A stretch of DNA of 64,000 bases from Pseudomonas lurida (GTDB taxonomy: Bacteria > Pseudomonadota > Gammaproteobacteria > Pseudomonadales > Pseudomonadaceae): assembly GCF_002563895.1 (NCBI RefSeq), contig NZ_PDJB01000001.1:5067501-5131500 (forward strand), written 5' to 3'. Positions 9,578 to 18,768 of the stretch are shown in pieces. The translations under genes and the position numbers were made by a program. How positions within the stretch are numbered: the stretch's first letter is position 1; every line of letters starts with the position of its first letter. The notes below the pieces were generated by a model. The model was given only the letters and a program-made list of their open reading frames with translations, was not told where the DNA came from and searched no databases.

Positions 9578-9592
9578 TTGTAATTCTTACAA
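9578..9592. promoter_or_regulatory. HexR operator, gap-proximal
   Basis: TTGTAATTCTTACAA is a second exact TTGT-N7-ACAA site. It ends 24 bp before the gap start codon, a position where bound repressor would block gap transcription or clearance. Confidence 0.8.
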
Positions 9593-9616
9593 CAAATCGA
9601 CGACAGGCACTTTCCA

Positions 9617-10618
9617 ATGACTCTTCGTATCGCAATCAATGGTTTTGGCCGTATCGGCCGTAATGTCCTGCGCGCACTGTATACCCAAGGCTACCGCCAG
9701 GATTTGCAGATCGTCGCCATCAATGATCTGGGCGACAGTTCGATCAATGCCCACCTGCTCAAATACGACACCGTACATGGCACTTTCGAAGCAGAGGTCG
9801 CCCACGATCAGGAAAGCCTGACCGTCAATGGTGACCGGATTGCCGTCAGTGCCATTCGTAACCCGGCCGACCTGCCCTGGGCCGCGCACAAGATCGACGT
9901 GGTGTTCGAATGCACCGGCCTGTTCACCGATCGTGACAAGGCTGCCGCCCATATTACCGCTGGCGCGCGCAAGGTGATTATCTCGGCACCGGCCAAGGGC
10001 GCGGACGCCACCGTGGTCTACGGCGTCAACCATGACATTTTGCGTCAATCCCACCAGATCATCTCCAACGCCTCGTGCACCACCAACTGCCTGGCGCCCG
10101 TGGCCCAAGTGCTGCACCGCGAGCTGGGTATCGAAAGCGGCTTGATGACCACGATCCACGCCTACACCAACGACCAGAACCTGACCGACGTCTACCACAC
10201 CGACCCGTACCGCGCGCGCTCGGCGACCCAGAACATGATCCCGAGCAAGACCGGCGCCGCCGAAGCGGTAGGCCTGGTACTGCCGGAACTGGCAGGCAAG
10301 CTGACCGGAATGGCCGTGCGGGTGCCGGTGATCAACGTGTCGCTGGTGGACCTCACCGTGCAACTGAAGAAAGACGCCACGGCGGACGAAGTCAACGCAC
10401 TGCTCAAGGAAGCCAGCCAGCACTCGAAGATCCTCGGCTACAACACCCTGCCGCTGGTTTCCAGTGACTTCAACCACAACCCGCTGTCGTCGATCTTCGA
10501 TGCCAATCACACCAAGGCCAGTGGCAAACTGCTGAAAGTGCTGGCCTGGTATGACAACGAGTGGGGTTTCTCCAACCGTATGCTGGATAACTGCCTGGCG
10601 CTGTGCAACGCCGAGTAA
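9617..10618 (+). CDS. gap: Glyceraldehyde-3-phosphate dehydrogenase, type I
   Basis: A 333-aa cytoplasmic NAD-dependent dehydrogenase. It has an N-terminal Rossmann fold ([16 protein letters not shown]), the active-site motif [12 protein letters not shown] with catalytic Cys154, and the C-terminal [12 protein letters not shown]. Transcribed divergently from edd, it fits gap-1 of pseudomonads, the glucose-induced catabolic enzyme under HexR. The ribosome site is weak (CAGG about 10 nt upstream). Confidence 0.93.
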   Translation: MTLRIAINGFGRIGRNVLRALYTQGYRQDLQIVAINDLGDSSINAHLLKYDTVHGTFEAEVAHDQESLTVNGDRIAVSAIRNPADLPWAAHKIDVVFECTGLFTDRDKAAAHITAGARKVIISAPAKGADATVVYGVNHDILRQSHQIISNASCTTNCLAPVAQVLHRELGIESGLMTTIHAYTNDQNLTDVYHTDPYRARSATQNMIPSKTGAAEAVGLVLPELAGKLTGMAVRVPVINVSLVDLTVQLKKDATADEVNALLKEASQHSKILGYNTLPLVSSDFNHNPLSSIFDANHTKASGKLLKVLAWYDNEWGFSNRMLDNCLALCNAE

Positions 10619-10620
10619 TC

Positions 10621-10724
10621 CAGTGGGAGTGGGCTTGTGTGGGAGCGGGCTTGCTCGCGAATACAGACGCCTCGGTTCATCTGAATACCGAGGTGATGCA
10701 TTCGCGAGCAAGCCCGCTCCCACA
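10621..10724. repeat. REP doublet (class A) with a truncated extra arm
   Basis: Arms of 25 bp at 10638-10662 and 10700-10724 are exact inverted copies. A truncated, mutated copy (GTGGGAGTGGGCTTG) at 10623-10637 precedes the left arm. Confidence 0.9.
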
Positions 10725-10771
10725 TTTGTCCTGTGCAAAACAGCTCAAAGTGCCACTTGCCATTTGAGTTG

Positions 10772-10788
10772 ATGATAAGCATTATCAT
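10772..10788. promoter_or_regulatory. Fur box upstream of the heme-uptake sigma factor
   Basis: ATGATAAGCATTATCAT is a perfect 7-3-7 palindrome. It fits the TGATAAT-N-ATTATCA Fur consensus almost completely. It lies 27 bp before the sigma-factor start codon. Confidence 0.85.
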
Positions 10789-10814
10789 TAACTGCAAATC
10801 GGTCTGGTATCACT

Positions 10815-11333
10815 GTGAGCCAATCTCGCTTCAACCACGTCTTTCTCACCCAACGGGTGATTTTGCTTCGCACCTTGCAGCGGATGGTGAACAACCACAG
10901 CACCGCCGAGGACCTGTTGCAGGAAACCTACCTGCGCGTCACCCGGGCCCTCAGTGAGCGGCCGATCGATCACCTTGAACCGTTCGTCTATCAAACCGCG
11001 CGCAACCTCGCGCTGGATCATCTGCGCGCGCGTCGCATCCAGGCCCGCACGTTGCAGGAAGATGTTCCACTGGACGTCCTGCAAAGCGTTGCCGCCCCCA
11101 TCAGCACACCCGAAGACGCCACCCAGGCCGAGCAAATGCTTGAGGCCCTGAGTGTCAGCCTCGGCCAGTTGAGCGCCCGCCAACAGCAGATTTTCATTCT
11201 CAGCCGCCTGCACGGTTGCAGTTACCAGGAGATCGCCGATCAGCTGTCTGTGTCCTTGAGTACCGTGCAAAAGGAACTGAAATTGATCATGGCCATCTGT
11301 GTAGGTGTGGCCGAACGGCTGGATCGGCCTTAA
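10815..11333 (+). CDS. ECF sigma factor, FecI type, of the heme receptor unit
   Basis: A 172-aa iron-starvation sigma factor. Region 2 holds DLLQETYLRVTRAL and FVYQTARNLALDHLRARR. Region 4 holds LSARQQQIFILSRLHGCSYQEIADQLSVSLSTVQKEL as its helix-turn-helix. The start is GTG at 10815. It is followed by a FecR-type anti-sigma and a TonB receptor carrying a signalling domain, the classic cell-surface signalling trio (HxuIRA / HasISR logic). A strong Fur box sits directly upstream, so the unit should be expressed under iron limitation. Confidence 0.88.
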   Translation: MSQSRFNHVFLTQRVILLRTLQRMVNNHSTAEDLLQETYLRVTRALSERPIDHLEPFVYQTARNLALDHLRARRIQARTLQEDVPLDVLQSVAAPISTPEDATQAEQMLEALSVSLGQLSARQQQIFILSRLHGCSYQEIADQLSVSLSTVQKELKLIMAICVGVAERLDRP

Positions 11334-11407
11334 GCTTCACCCGGCAGAAACGTCGACCCAAGCTGTAGGAAAGTTGAATAGAACGTGGCGAAGACCCGAG
11401 GAACACC

Positions 11408-12376
11408 GTGACGGACCCGAATAAACTGCGCCCCCATGAGCTCGCTCATGAGGTGTTGCAAGACACGGCTATGGACCAAGCCCTCGACTGGCTGATCGTC
11501 TTGCAGTGCCCGCAGCCCGGACAGCAGGCCGAATTCGAAGCCTGGTTGGCCAGCGACCCCGCCCACGTCCACGCCTTCGGCAAGGCCCAGGCCGCCTGGG
11601 GCGGCGCGCCCGTACACAGCGCCGCCGTCGCACTGGCCGCGCCGCGCAAACCCAGCGCCTGGCACCGGATCAAACCGCATTGGAAACCACTGGCCACCGC
11701 CGCCGTGTTGTTGATCGGCCTGTTCAGCTTCAGCAACCTGCCAGTACGCCTGCAAGCCGATCACCTCACCGTGGTCGGTGAACGCCAGCGCCTGCAATTG
11801 GACGACGGCTCCAAGGTGTTGCTCAACACCAACTCGGCGTTTTCCAGCAGCATCAAGGACCACCAGCGCATCGCACGCCTGTACCAGGGCGAGGCGTTCT
11901 TCGACATCGTGCCCAGCCATGGCGCGCCCCTGGAGATCGATGCCGGCCCCGTCCGCGCCAGCGTGCGCGATACTGCCTTCGCCGTGCGCTACCTCAATGG
12001 CGAAGCACAGGTACAAGTACAGCGCGGCGATGTGGACCTGAGCAATACCTTCGACGATGCCCGCGTGCGCCTGACGGCCGGTGAAAGTATCCGCATCGGG
12101 CCCAAGGGTTTCGGCCAACCCGCCAAGCTGGACGCCAACAAAGATTTGGCCTGGGTGCAGGGTCGGCTGATCTTCGAAAACTGCCCGATGAGCGAGGTGC
12201 TCGCCGAATTGCGCCGCTATTACCCGGGCTGGATCGTCAACACCAACGACCAACTCGCCAGCGTCGCGGTCACCGGCAATTACCGCCTCGACCAGCCCTT
12301 GGACGTCGTGCGTTCACTGGCTCACATCACCTCGGCCAAGCTGTCGGAATACCCGGCGCTGGTGATCTTGAACTAA
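11408..12376 (+). CDS. FecR-family anti-sigma regulator
   Basis: A 322-aa single-pass membrane regulator. An N-terminal DUF4880-type cytoplasmic domain (QALDWLIVLQ, AWLASDPAHVHAF) is followed by a TM helix at about 95-112. The periplasmic FecR domain follows (RLQLDDGSKVLLNTNSAF, RLYQGEAFFDI, VRDTAFAVRY) with a C-terminal STN-interacting part. GTG at 11408 is preceded by GAGGAACACC. It transmits the receptor-occupied signal to the sigma factor encoded upstream. Confidence 0.88.
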   Translation: MTDPNKLRPHELAHEVLQDTAMDQALDWLIVLQCPQPGQQAEFEAWLASDPAHVHAFGKAQAAWGGAPVHSAAVALAAPRKPSAWHRIKPHWKPLATAAVLLIGLFSFSNLPVRLQADHLTVVGERQRLQLDDGSKVLLNTNSAFSSSIKDHQRIARLYQGEAFFDIVPSHGAPLEIDAGPVRASVRDTAFAVRYLNGEAQVQVQRGDVDLSNTFDDARVRLTAGESIRIGPKGFGQPAKLDANKDLAWVQGRLIFENCPMSEVLAELRRYYPGWIVNTNDQLASVAVTGNYRLDQPLDVVRSLAHITSAKLSEYPALVILN

Positions 12377-12377
12377 A

Positions 12378-12392
12378 TGAGAATTATTTTTA
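12378..12392. promoter_or_regulatory. Fur-like box before the heme receptor
   Basis: TGAGAATTATTTTTA matches 11 of 14 informative positions of TGATAAT-N-ATTATCA. It begins right after the fecR stop codon, about 100 bp before the receptor start. It is weaker than the box at 10772. Confidence 0.4.
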
Positions 12393-12491
12393 CTCGATAG
12401 CCGACGGTGGTACGTCTCGTCTTAGCCAATGCAACTGATTCCTATTTGTCTCGGTTCGCAACTATAAGATTCGTACCCCGGAGCGCTCTCG

Positions 12492-15056
12492 ATGTCCTCT
12501 TGTTTCAACCGCCGGTCCTCTTCGCCCGTCCTGTCCTTGCTGACTGCAGCCATCCTGCTGGCGGGTGCGCCCGTGATGACGGCCACCGCCGCCGAACCTG
12601 CCGCACGCAGCCACGGCAACTACAACTTCAGCATCGAACAGCAACCGCTGGTCTCTGCGCTGAACGCCTTTACCGCCGTGACCGGCTGGCAGGTCGGCCT
12701 GCCGGCGGAACTCGGCCAGGGTGTGTCGTCCCCTGGCGCACGCGGGCCGCTGTCGCCGGAAAAGGCCCTGGACCGGCTGTTGGTGGGGACCAACCTGAGC
12801 TACCGCAAACTGGGCAATAACAACATCGTGCTGGAAAGACGCGCGTCGGGCGGCACCCTCAACCTGCAGCAGGTGACCATCAGCGCCACCCGCAACGAGC
12901 AGAACATCAGCAGCGTACCGAGCACCGTGACCGTGCAGGAGCGCGAGGAACTGGACCGCCAGAACGTGAATACCATCCGTGAACTGGTGCGTTATGAACC
13001 CAACGTCTCGGTCGGCGGTGCCGGTGGCCGCTCGAGCAATTCGGGCTACAACATTCGCGGCATCGACGGCGACCGCATCCTCACCCAGGTCGATGGCGTG
13101 GAAGTGCCGGACAACTTCTTCAACGGCCCCTACGCCAAGACCCGTCGCAACTACGTCGACCCGGAAATCGTCAAGCGCGTGGAGATCCTGCGCGGCCCGG
13201 CTTCGGCCCTGTACGGCAGCAGCGCCATCGGCGGCGCCGTCAGCTACTTCACCCTCGACCCCGAGGACATCATCAAGCCCGGCCAGGACTTCGGTGCCCG
13301 CCTGAAAACCGGATACAGCTCCGCCGACGACAGCTGGCTGACCTCCGGCACCGTCGCTGGGCGCGTGCAGGACCTCGACGGCTTGCTGCACCTGAGCCAG
13401 CGCAACGGCCATGAAATGGAATCCTACGATGGCAACAACGCCACGGGCTTGGCGCGCACCGGTGCCAACCCCGAGGATGCGCGCACGACCAACGTGCTGG
13501 CCAAGCTGGGTTGGAATTATGGCGATGACAATCGCTTGGGCCTGACCTACGAGAAGTACAAGGACGATCGCGACGTCAATCTCAAGAATGCCGTGGGTGG
13601 TCCGTTCACCGGCGGGCGCGGCTTCAACTTCTACCGTGCGCGGTCGGGCAACGACACCATCACCCGCGAGCGTTTTGGTATCGAAAACCGCTTCGCCCTG
13701 GACTCGCCAATTGCCGATCAGATCAAGACCAGCCTCAATTACCAGATCGCCAAGACCGACCAGTCCACCGCCGAAATCTACCAGCCGTCGCGGCGTGTCT
13801 TGCGCACGCGCGAAACCCTTTACGAAGAAAAACAATGGGTCTTCGATGCCCAGTTGGATAAGGCCTTCAGCATCGGTGACACCGACCACCAAGTCACTTA
13901 TGGCACCACCCTCAAGCAGCAGAAAGTCACCGGCTCGCGCGAAGGCTCCGCCACTTGCCTGGCTGTCGGCGGCGGTTGCACGGCCATCGGCGCACCCAGC
14001 CCGACGGCCAGCGACAGCGTGAAGAAGGCCAGCGATTTCCCGGACCCGACCATCAACACTTACTCGCTGTTCGCGCAGGACCAGATCACCTGGGACAAAT
14101 GGACCTTCCTGCCCGCCGTTCGCTACGACTACACCCAACTCAAGCCCAAGTTGACTGAAGAGTTCCTCAACACCGTTGATCCGACACGGATCTACGCCCA
14201 CAGCGACAAGGAAAAGACCTGGCACCGCGTCACGCCAAAATTCGGCCTGACCTATGCGCTGTCCGACCAATACACCTGGTTTGGCCAATACGCTGAAGGC
14301 TTCCGCACGCCTTCCGCCAAAGCCTTGTACGGCCGCTTTGAAAACCTGCAGCAGGGCTACACCGTCGAGCCCAACCCGGATCTCAAGCCGGAAAGCAGCA
14401 AAGGCGTGGAGACCGGGATTCGCGGCCACTTCGAGTCTGGCTCGTTTGATATCGCCGTGTTCTACAACAAATACCGCGACTTCATCGACGAGGACGCCGC
14501 CGTCGCCGGCGGTACCGCACAGCAATTCGAAGCCAACAACATCAAGCACGCCACCATCAAGGGGATCGAAGCCAAGGGGCGCCTGAACCTCGACGCGTTC
14601 GGCGCCCCGCAAGGCCTGTACACCCAGGGTTCGGTTGGCTACACCTACGGCCGCAACGACGACAATGGCGAACCGCTCAACAGCGTCAACCCGCTCAAGG
14701 GCGTATTCGGCCTGGGCTACGACCAGGACCACTACGGTGGCCTGCTGAGCTGGACCCTGGTGAAGAAGCAGAATCGCGTCGACAGCACCACGTTCCACGC
14801 GCCTGATGGCAGCACCACTGCCCCCTTCAAGACCCCAGGCTTCGGCGTCCTCGACCTGACCGCCTTCTACAAGGTCACCAACGACGTGACCGTCAATGGC
14901 GGCCTCTACAACCTCACCGACAAGAAGTACTGGAACTGGGATGACGTGCGCAGCTACGACGGCGTCGGGGAAGCCGGTGTGACCTCCCCGGCCAACCTTG
15001 ACCGCCTGACCCAACCCGGTCGCAACTTTGCGATCAACGTGATCTGGGACATTTGA
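12492..15056 (+). CDS. TonB-dependent heme/hemoglobin receptor with STN signalling domain
   Basis: An 854-aa outer-membrane transporter. It has a signal peptide to about residue 34 (AAILLAGAPVMTATAAE). An STN secretin/TonB N-terminal domain follows at about 45-120 (FSIEQQPLVSALNAF). The plug domain has VTISATRNEQNISSVPSTV and VEILRGPASALYGSSAIGGAV, and the 22-strand barrel ends NFAINVIWDI. The FRTPSAKALYGRFEN and NPDLKPESS motifs match the hemoglobin/transferrin/lactoferrin receptor family. The STN domain links it to the preceding FecR/FecI pair. The heme oxygenase downstream makes heme the most likely cargo. No hemophore gene is nearby. Confidence 0.88.
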   Translation: MSSCFNRRSSSPVLSLLTAAILLAGAPVMTATAAEPAARSHGNYNFSIEQQPLVSALNAFTAVTGWQVGLPAELGQGVSSPGARGPLSPEKALDRLLVGTNLSYRKLGNNNIVLERRASGGTLNLQQVTISATRNEQNISSVPSTVTVQEREELDRQNVNTIRELVRYEPNVSVGGAGGRSSNSGYNIRGIDGDRILTQVDGVEVPDNFFNGPYAKTRRNYVDPEIVKRVEILRGPASALYGSSAIGGAVSYFTLDPEDIIKPGQDFGARLKTGYSSADDSWLTSGTVAGRVQDLDGLLHLSQRNGHEMESYDGNNATGLARTGANPEDARTTNVLAKLGWNYGDDNRLGLTYEKYKDDRDVNLKNAVGGPFTGGRGFNFYRARSGNDTITRERFGIENRFALDSPIADQIKTSLNYQIAKTDQSTAEIYQPSRRVLRTRETLYEEKQWVFDAQLDKAFSIGDTDHQVTYGTTLKQQKVTGSREGSATCLAVGGGCTAIGAPSPTASDSVKKASDFPDPTINTYSLFAQDQITWDKWTFLPAVRYDYTQLKPKLTEEFLNTVDPTRIYAHSDKEKTWHRVTPKFGLTYALSDQYTWFGQYAEGFRTPSAKALYGRFENLQQGYTVEPNPDLKPESSKGVETGIRGHFESGSFDIAVFYNKYRDFIDEDAAVAGGTAQQFEANNIKHATIKGIEAKGRLNLDAFGAPQGLYTQGSVGYTYGRNDDNGEPLNSVNPLKGVFGLGYDQDHYGGLLSWTLVKKQNRVDSTTFHAPDGSTTAPFKTPGFGVLDLTAFYKVTNDVTVNGGLYNLTDKKYWNWDDVRSYDGVGEAGVTSPANLDRLTQPGRNFAINVIWDI

Positions 15057-15065
15057 CGACGCCCA

Positions 15066-15105
15066 CTCACCTCGTCGAATTTCATCGACGAGGTGAGGAT
15101 TTTTT
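15066..15105 (+). terminator. Rho-independent terminator after the heme receptor
   Basis: A perfect 13-bp stem (15066-15078 with 15085-15097), a 6-nt loop and a T-run at 15100-15105. Heme oxygenase expression must therefore come from read-through or its own promoter. Confidence 0.9.
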
Positions 15106-15188
15106 ACTGTGCCGCGTCTTCTTGTTCGTCTAGTTGATAACAGCTCTCTTTCGGGCACCAAGGCGCTTCCCTTCTCAAGGACTTTTTC

Positions 15189-15797
15189 ATGACCGCTTCC
15201 CCTACCGCAGAACGTGCAAGCCTGCGCTCCCAGCGCCTGAACCAGATTACCAACGAGCCACACACCAAGCTCGACGCCCTGGTCAAGGCCCACGCCCCGT
15301 TTGAAACCCAGGCCAATTTCGCCCGTTTCGTGGTGGCGCAGTACCTGTTCCAGTCAGAACTGGTAGCGCTTTACAACGATGCTGAACTGATCAAGATCGT
15401 GCCGGACCTGGCCGAGCGCTGCCGCGCTGAAGCCGCCAGGCTGGACCTGGGCGATCTGGACACTGAAGTGCCTGCGCCGGTCGCCGGTGCCGTGAAGAAC
15501 CCAAGCAAGGCCGAAGCCCTGGGCTGGCTGTTCGTGTCCGAAGGCTCCAAGCTGGGCGCCGCATTCCTGATCAAGCGTGCCGTGGGCCTGGGCCTGAGCG
15601 AAACCTTCGGTGCCCGTCACCTGGGTGAGCCGGCCGGTGGTCGTGCCGAGGGCTGGAAAAGCTTCACCCGCACCCTGGATGCGCTGGAATTCAGCCCCGA
15701 AGAAGAAGCCGCAGTGGAAAAAGGCGCCATCGACGCGTTCGTGCGCTTCACCGTATTGCTGGAACAGGCGTACGCTACGGCCCCTGAACTGGCCTGA
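15189..15797 (+). CDS. hemO: Biliverdin-producing heme oxygenase
   Basis: A 202-aa soluble alpha-helical enzyme that opens heme to biliverdin, CO and Fe2+. The proximal heme ligand is most likely His25 in NEPHTKLDALV. The distal helix glycine-rich segment is LGWLFVSEGSKLGAAFLIKRA, and GARHLGEP follows. AAGGA precedes the ATG. It matches the HemO/PigA-type oxygenase of pseudomonads in length and sits behind the heme receptor, completing uptake and iron release. Confidence 0.88.
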   Translation: MTASPTAERASLRSQRLNQITNEPHTKLDALVKAHAPFETQANFARFVVAQYLFQSELVALYNDAELIKIVPDLAERCRAEAARLDLGDLDTEVPAPVAGAVKNPSKAEALGWLFVSEGSKLGAAFLIKRAVGLGLSETFGARHLGEPAGGRAEGWKSFTRTLDALEFSPEEEAAVEKGAIDAFVRFTVLLEQAYATAPELA

Positions 15798-15821
15798 CCC
15801 TTGGTTGGAATGCGATGACCA

Positions 15822-15910
15822 TGTGGGAGCGGGCTTGCTCGCGAATGCAGTGTGTCAGCCAACACATCTCTGACTGATCCACCGCATTCGCGAGCAAGCC
15901 CGCTCCCACA
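15822..15910. repeat. REP doublet (class A), perfect arms
   Basis: Two exact inverted 27-bp arms at 15822-15848 and 15884-15910, flanking 35 bp. Confidence 0.92.
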
Positions 15911-15953
15911 CTCAGATCTCATTTCATATTGATTTTCTGTGATATCCCTGCAC

Positions 15954-16355
15954 ATGACCGGCAAAACCCAATCCACCTCGAAAATCGCCCGGATCCTCTT
16001 CGGCCTGCTGGCCTACGTCAGCCTGGGCATCGGGTTGGTGGCGATTGTCGTGCCGGGTTTGCCCACCACCGAATTCATCCTCCTCGCCGCCTGGGCCGCC
16101 ACCAAAAGCTCGCCGCGCCTCAGCGCCTGGCTGGAAAACCATCGGCTGTTCGGGCCGATCCTGTTCAATTGGCGCAACGGCAAAATCATCGCGCGCCGGG
16201 CCAAGGTCAGCGCCACCGTGAGCATGCTGCTGTGCGCCTTTCTCATGCTGGTGATGCTCGATCACGGCTGGCCGATCTACCTGGCAATTGCCGGTATGAG
16301 CCTGGGCAACCTGTGGATCTGGTCACGCCCGGAGCGGCTCGCACAGCCCATATAG
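15954..16355 (+). CDS. DUF454 / YbaN-family inner-membrane protein
   Basis: A 133-aa protein with three or four predicted membrane helices. It has the DUF454 signature GLVAIVVPGLPTTEFILLAAWAA, followed by KSSPRLSAWLENHRLFGPIL. The ATG at 15954 is preferred to a GTG five codons earlier, although neither has a convincing ribosome site. Function is unknown in the family. Its place behind a heme oxygenase suggests, but does not prove, a link with heme or iron handling. Confidence 0.8.
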   Translation: MTGKTQSTSKIARILFGLLAYVSLGIGLVAIVVPGLPTTEFILLAAWAATKSSPRLSAWLENHRLFGPILFNWRNGKIIARRAKVSATVSMLLCAFLMLVMLDHGWPIYLAIAGMSLGNLWIWSRPERLAQPI

Positions 16356-16494
16356 CGCTGCGTGTAGGCTTTTTCCTACCGCTCATCGACTGTTTCTCAT
16401 GAATTGATTTGTGACGCCGATGTTTCAGACAGAGCGCTGAATGGACTTGGCCTGCACTGCGTGCCATCCAACACGTCCATTCGCGAGTGAACCT

Positions 16495-18633
16495 ATGTTC
16501 GACACCCTCTCCATCCGCTTGAAAATCGTGCTGTTGTCCGGCCTTTGCCTGCTGGGGGTGATTGCGCTGGTCGTCAGCATCAATATCTACAACACCAACC
16601 AGAATGATCGCCTGGTGAGCGACGCCAGCTCGCGCATGCTCACCGCCAGCGTGGAGCAACTGCTCCAGGCCAAGGCTGCCGAGCAAGCAGTGCAGTTGCA
16701 GAAAACCTTTGGCGACAGCCTGGTGGCCGTGACTGCCCTGGCCGACCAGATCAAGGACCTGCGCAAGCTCGCGGCACAACGCGGGCTGGAACCCGGCGCA
16801 CTGCGCGAAGCACTCAACCAGAGCCTGAAAACGGCCTTCGAACGCAACAACAAGGTGCTGGGTATCTGGCTCTCATTCGAGCCCAATGGCCTGGATGGCA
16901 AGGACAGCGAATTCATCGATGACAAGGCCCGCGTCTCCAACGAGAAGGGCCGTTTCTCCAGCTACTGGAGCCGTGCCGGTGGCGAAGGCCTGAACACCAT
17001 CATGGTCGAGGACGACCTGACCAAGACCACCCTCAACCTCAGCGGCACGCCCTACAACATCTGGTACACCTGCCCACGCGACACCCGCAACACTTGCCTG
17101 CTGGACCCGTACGAAGACACCGTAGCCGGTAAACCCGTACTGATGACCACCATCTCGCTGCCGCTGATCGTGGACGGTAACGTCATTGGCGTGGTGGGTG
17201 TCGACATCGCTCTCAACGCCTTGCAAGCCAGCACCGACGCCGCACAGAGAGATCTGTTCAATGGCGCCGCGCACCTGGAGATTCTTTCCAGCACCGGGCT
17301 GATTGCCGCCTACAGCGGTGAACCGGCCAAGGTCGGCAAGAACCTGATCGACACCCTCGGTGCCGAAGGCAAGGAAATCGTGCAGCGGCTGGCGAGCGAC
17401 AACCGCATGATCCGCGAACAGGACGGCACCATTCGCGCGGTGTACCCGGTCAAGCCGATTGCCGACGCCAAATCCTGGGGCGTGGTGATCATGCTGCCCA
17501 AAGCGGTGATGCTCGCCGACAACGTCAAACTGCACGCGGTACTCGACGATGCGCAGGCAGCCGGCACCCTCAAGACGCTGCTGGTGGCCGCTGCCGCCGG
17601 CCTGCTCGGCTTGCTGCTGATCTGGCTCACCGCCACCGGCGTCACCCGGCCGATCAACAGCGTGGCCGCCATGCTCAAGGACATCGCCAGCGGTGACGGC
17701 GACCTCACCCAGCGCTTGGCGTACGCGAAGAAGGACGAGCTGGGCGAACTGGTGAACTGGTTCAACCGCTTCCTCGACAAGTTGCAACCGACCATCGCGC
17801 AGATCAAGCAAAGCATCACCGAAGCCCGTGGCACCGCTGACCAGTCCTCCGCCATCGCGCGCCAGACCAGCGAAGGCATGCAGGTGCAGTTCCGCGAGAT
17901 CGACCAAGTGGCCACCGCGTCCAATGAAATGAGCGCCACCGCCCACGACGTGGCCAACAGCGCCTCGAATGCCGCCAGCGCGGCACGCGGCGCCGATCAG
18001 TCGGCGCGTGAAGGTATGTCGATCATTGAGCAGAGCACCCGCGATATCACCTCCCTGGCCGAAGAAGTCAGCAAGGCCGTGGGCGAAGTCGAAGCCCTGG
18101 CGGTCAACAGCGAGCAGATTGGCTCAGTGCTGGAGGTGATTCGCAGCATCGCCGAGCAGACCAACCTGTTGGCACTCAACGCCGCCATCGAAGCGGCGCG
18201 CGCCGGGGAAAGCGGCCGTGGGTTTGCGGTAGTGGCCGACGAAGTGCGCAACTTGGCCAAACGCACCCAGGACTCCGTGGAAGAGATCCGCGTGGTGATC
18301 GAACGCATCCAGAGTGGCACCCGTGGCGTGGTTGCCACCATGCATTCGAGCCAGAACCAGGCCCAGAGCAATGCCGGGCAGATCCATCAGGCAGTGCAAG
18401 CCCTGGGCAAGATCAGCGATGCCGTCACCGTGATCAGCGACATGAACCTGCAGATCGCCAGCGCCGCCGAACAACAGAGCGCCGTGGCCGAAGAGGTCAA
18501 CCGCAATGTCTCGGCGATCCGCACCGTGACCGAAACCCTCACCGGCCAAGCCACCGAGTCGGCGGCCATCAGCAGCCAACTCAATGCCCTGGCCAGCCAG
18601 CAGATGAAGCTGATGGATCAGTTCAGGGTCTGA
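16495..18633 (+). CDS. Methyl-accepting chemotaxis protein with dCache sensor
   Basis: A 712-aa receptor. It has TM1 at about residues 9-30, a large periplasmic double-Cache-like domain to about 365, and TM2 at about 372-393. HAMP spans about 395-450. The cytoplasmic coiled coil has the hairpin tip [32 protein letters not shown]. There is no C-terminal pentapeptide for CheR/CheB docking. The sensor has GRFSSYWSR and [18 protein letters not shown], reminiscent of amine-binding Cache domains (inference), plus two cysteines about 9 residues apart. The ATG at 16495 places TM1 correctly; the upstream ATG at 16441 would add 18 residues. Confidence 0.88.
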   Translation: MFDTLSIRLKIVLLSGLCLLGVIALVVSINIYNTNQNDRLVSDASSRMLTASVEQLLQAKAAEQAVQLQKTFGDSLVAVTALADQIKDLRKLAAQRGLEPGALREALNQSLKTAFERNNKVLGIWLSFEPNGLDGKDSEFIDDKARVSNEKGRFSSYWSRAGGEGLNTIMVEDDLTKTTLNLSGTPYNIWYTCPRDTRNTCLLDPYEDTVAGKPVLMTTISLPLIVDGNVIGVVGVDIALNALQASTDAAQRDLFNGAAHLEILSSTGLIAAYSGEPAKVGKNLIDTLGAEGKEIVQRLASDNRMIREQDGTIRAVYPVKPIADAKSWGVVIMLPKAVMLADNVKLHAVLDDAQAAGTLKTLLVAAAAGLLGLLLIWLTATGVTRPINSVAAMLKDIASGDGDLTQRLAYAKKDELGELVNWFNRFLDKLQPTIAQIKQSITEARGTADQSSAIARQTSEGMQVQFREIDQVATASNEMSATAHDVANSASNAASAARGADQSAREGMSIIEQSTRDITSLAEEVSKAVGEVEALAVNSEQIGSVLEVIRSIAEQTNLLALNAAIEAARAGESGRGFAVVADEVRNLAKRTQDSVEEIRVVIERIQSGTRGVVATMHSSQNQAQSNAGQIHQAVQALGKISDAVTVISDMNLQIASAAEQQSAVAEEVNRNVSAIRTVTETLTGQATESAAISSQLNALASQQMKLMDQFRV

Positions 18634-18658
18634 CTCGGTTGCAAAACCACTGAGATCC

Positions 18659-18748
18659 ATGTGCGAGCCGGGCTTGCCTGCGATGCAGGCAAGCCGGTGT
18701 ACCTAAAAGTACCGAGTCGATGCTATCGCAGGCAAGCCAGCTCCCACG
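18659..18748. repeat. REP-like doublet (class B)
   Basis: Arms carry GGCTTGCCTGCGAT and its complement ATCGCAGGCAAGCC, a different core from class A. It lies between the convergent chemoreceptor and nitroreductase genes. Confidence 0.85.
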
Positions 18749-18768
18749 GAGAGCAGGCTGGCGCTGGT

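Noticed and set aside
12462..15293. A 943-aa open frame antisense to the heme receptor
   Set aside because: GC-rich third positions create long antisense frames. The sense strand encodes a complete TonB receptor with clear motifs, and the antisense product has no recognisable domain.
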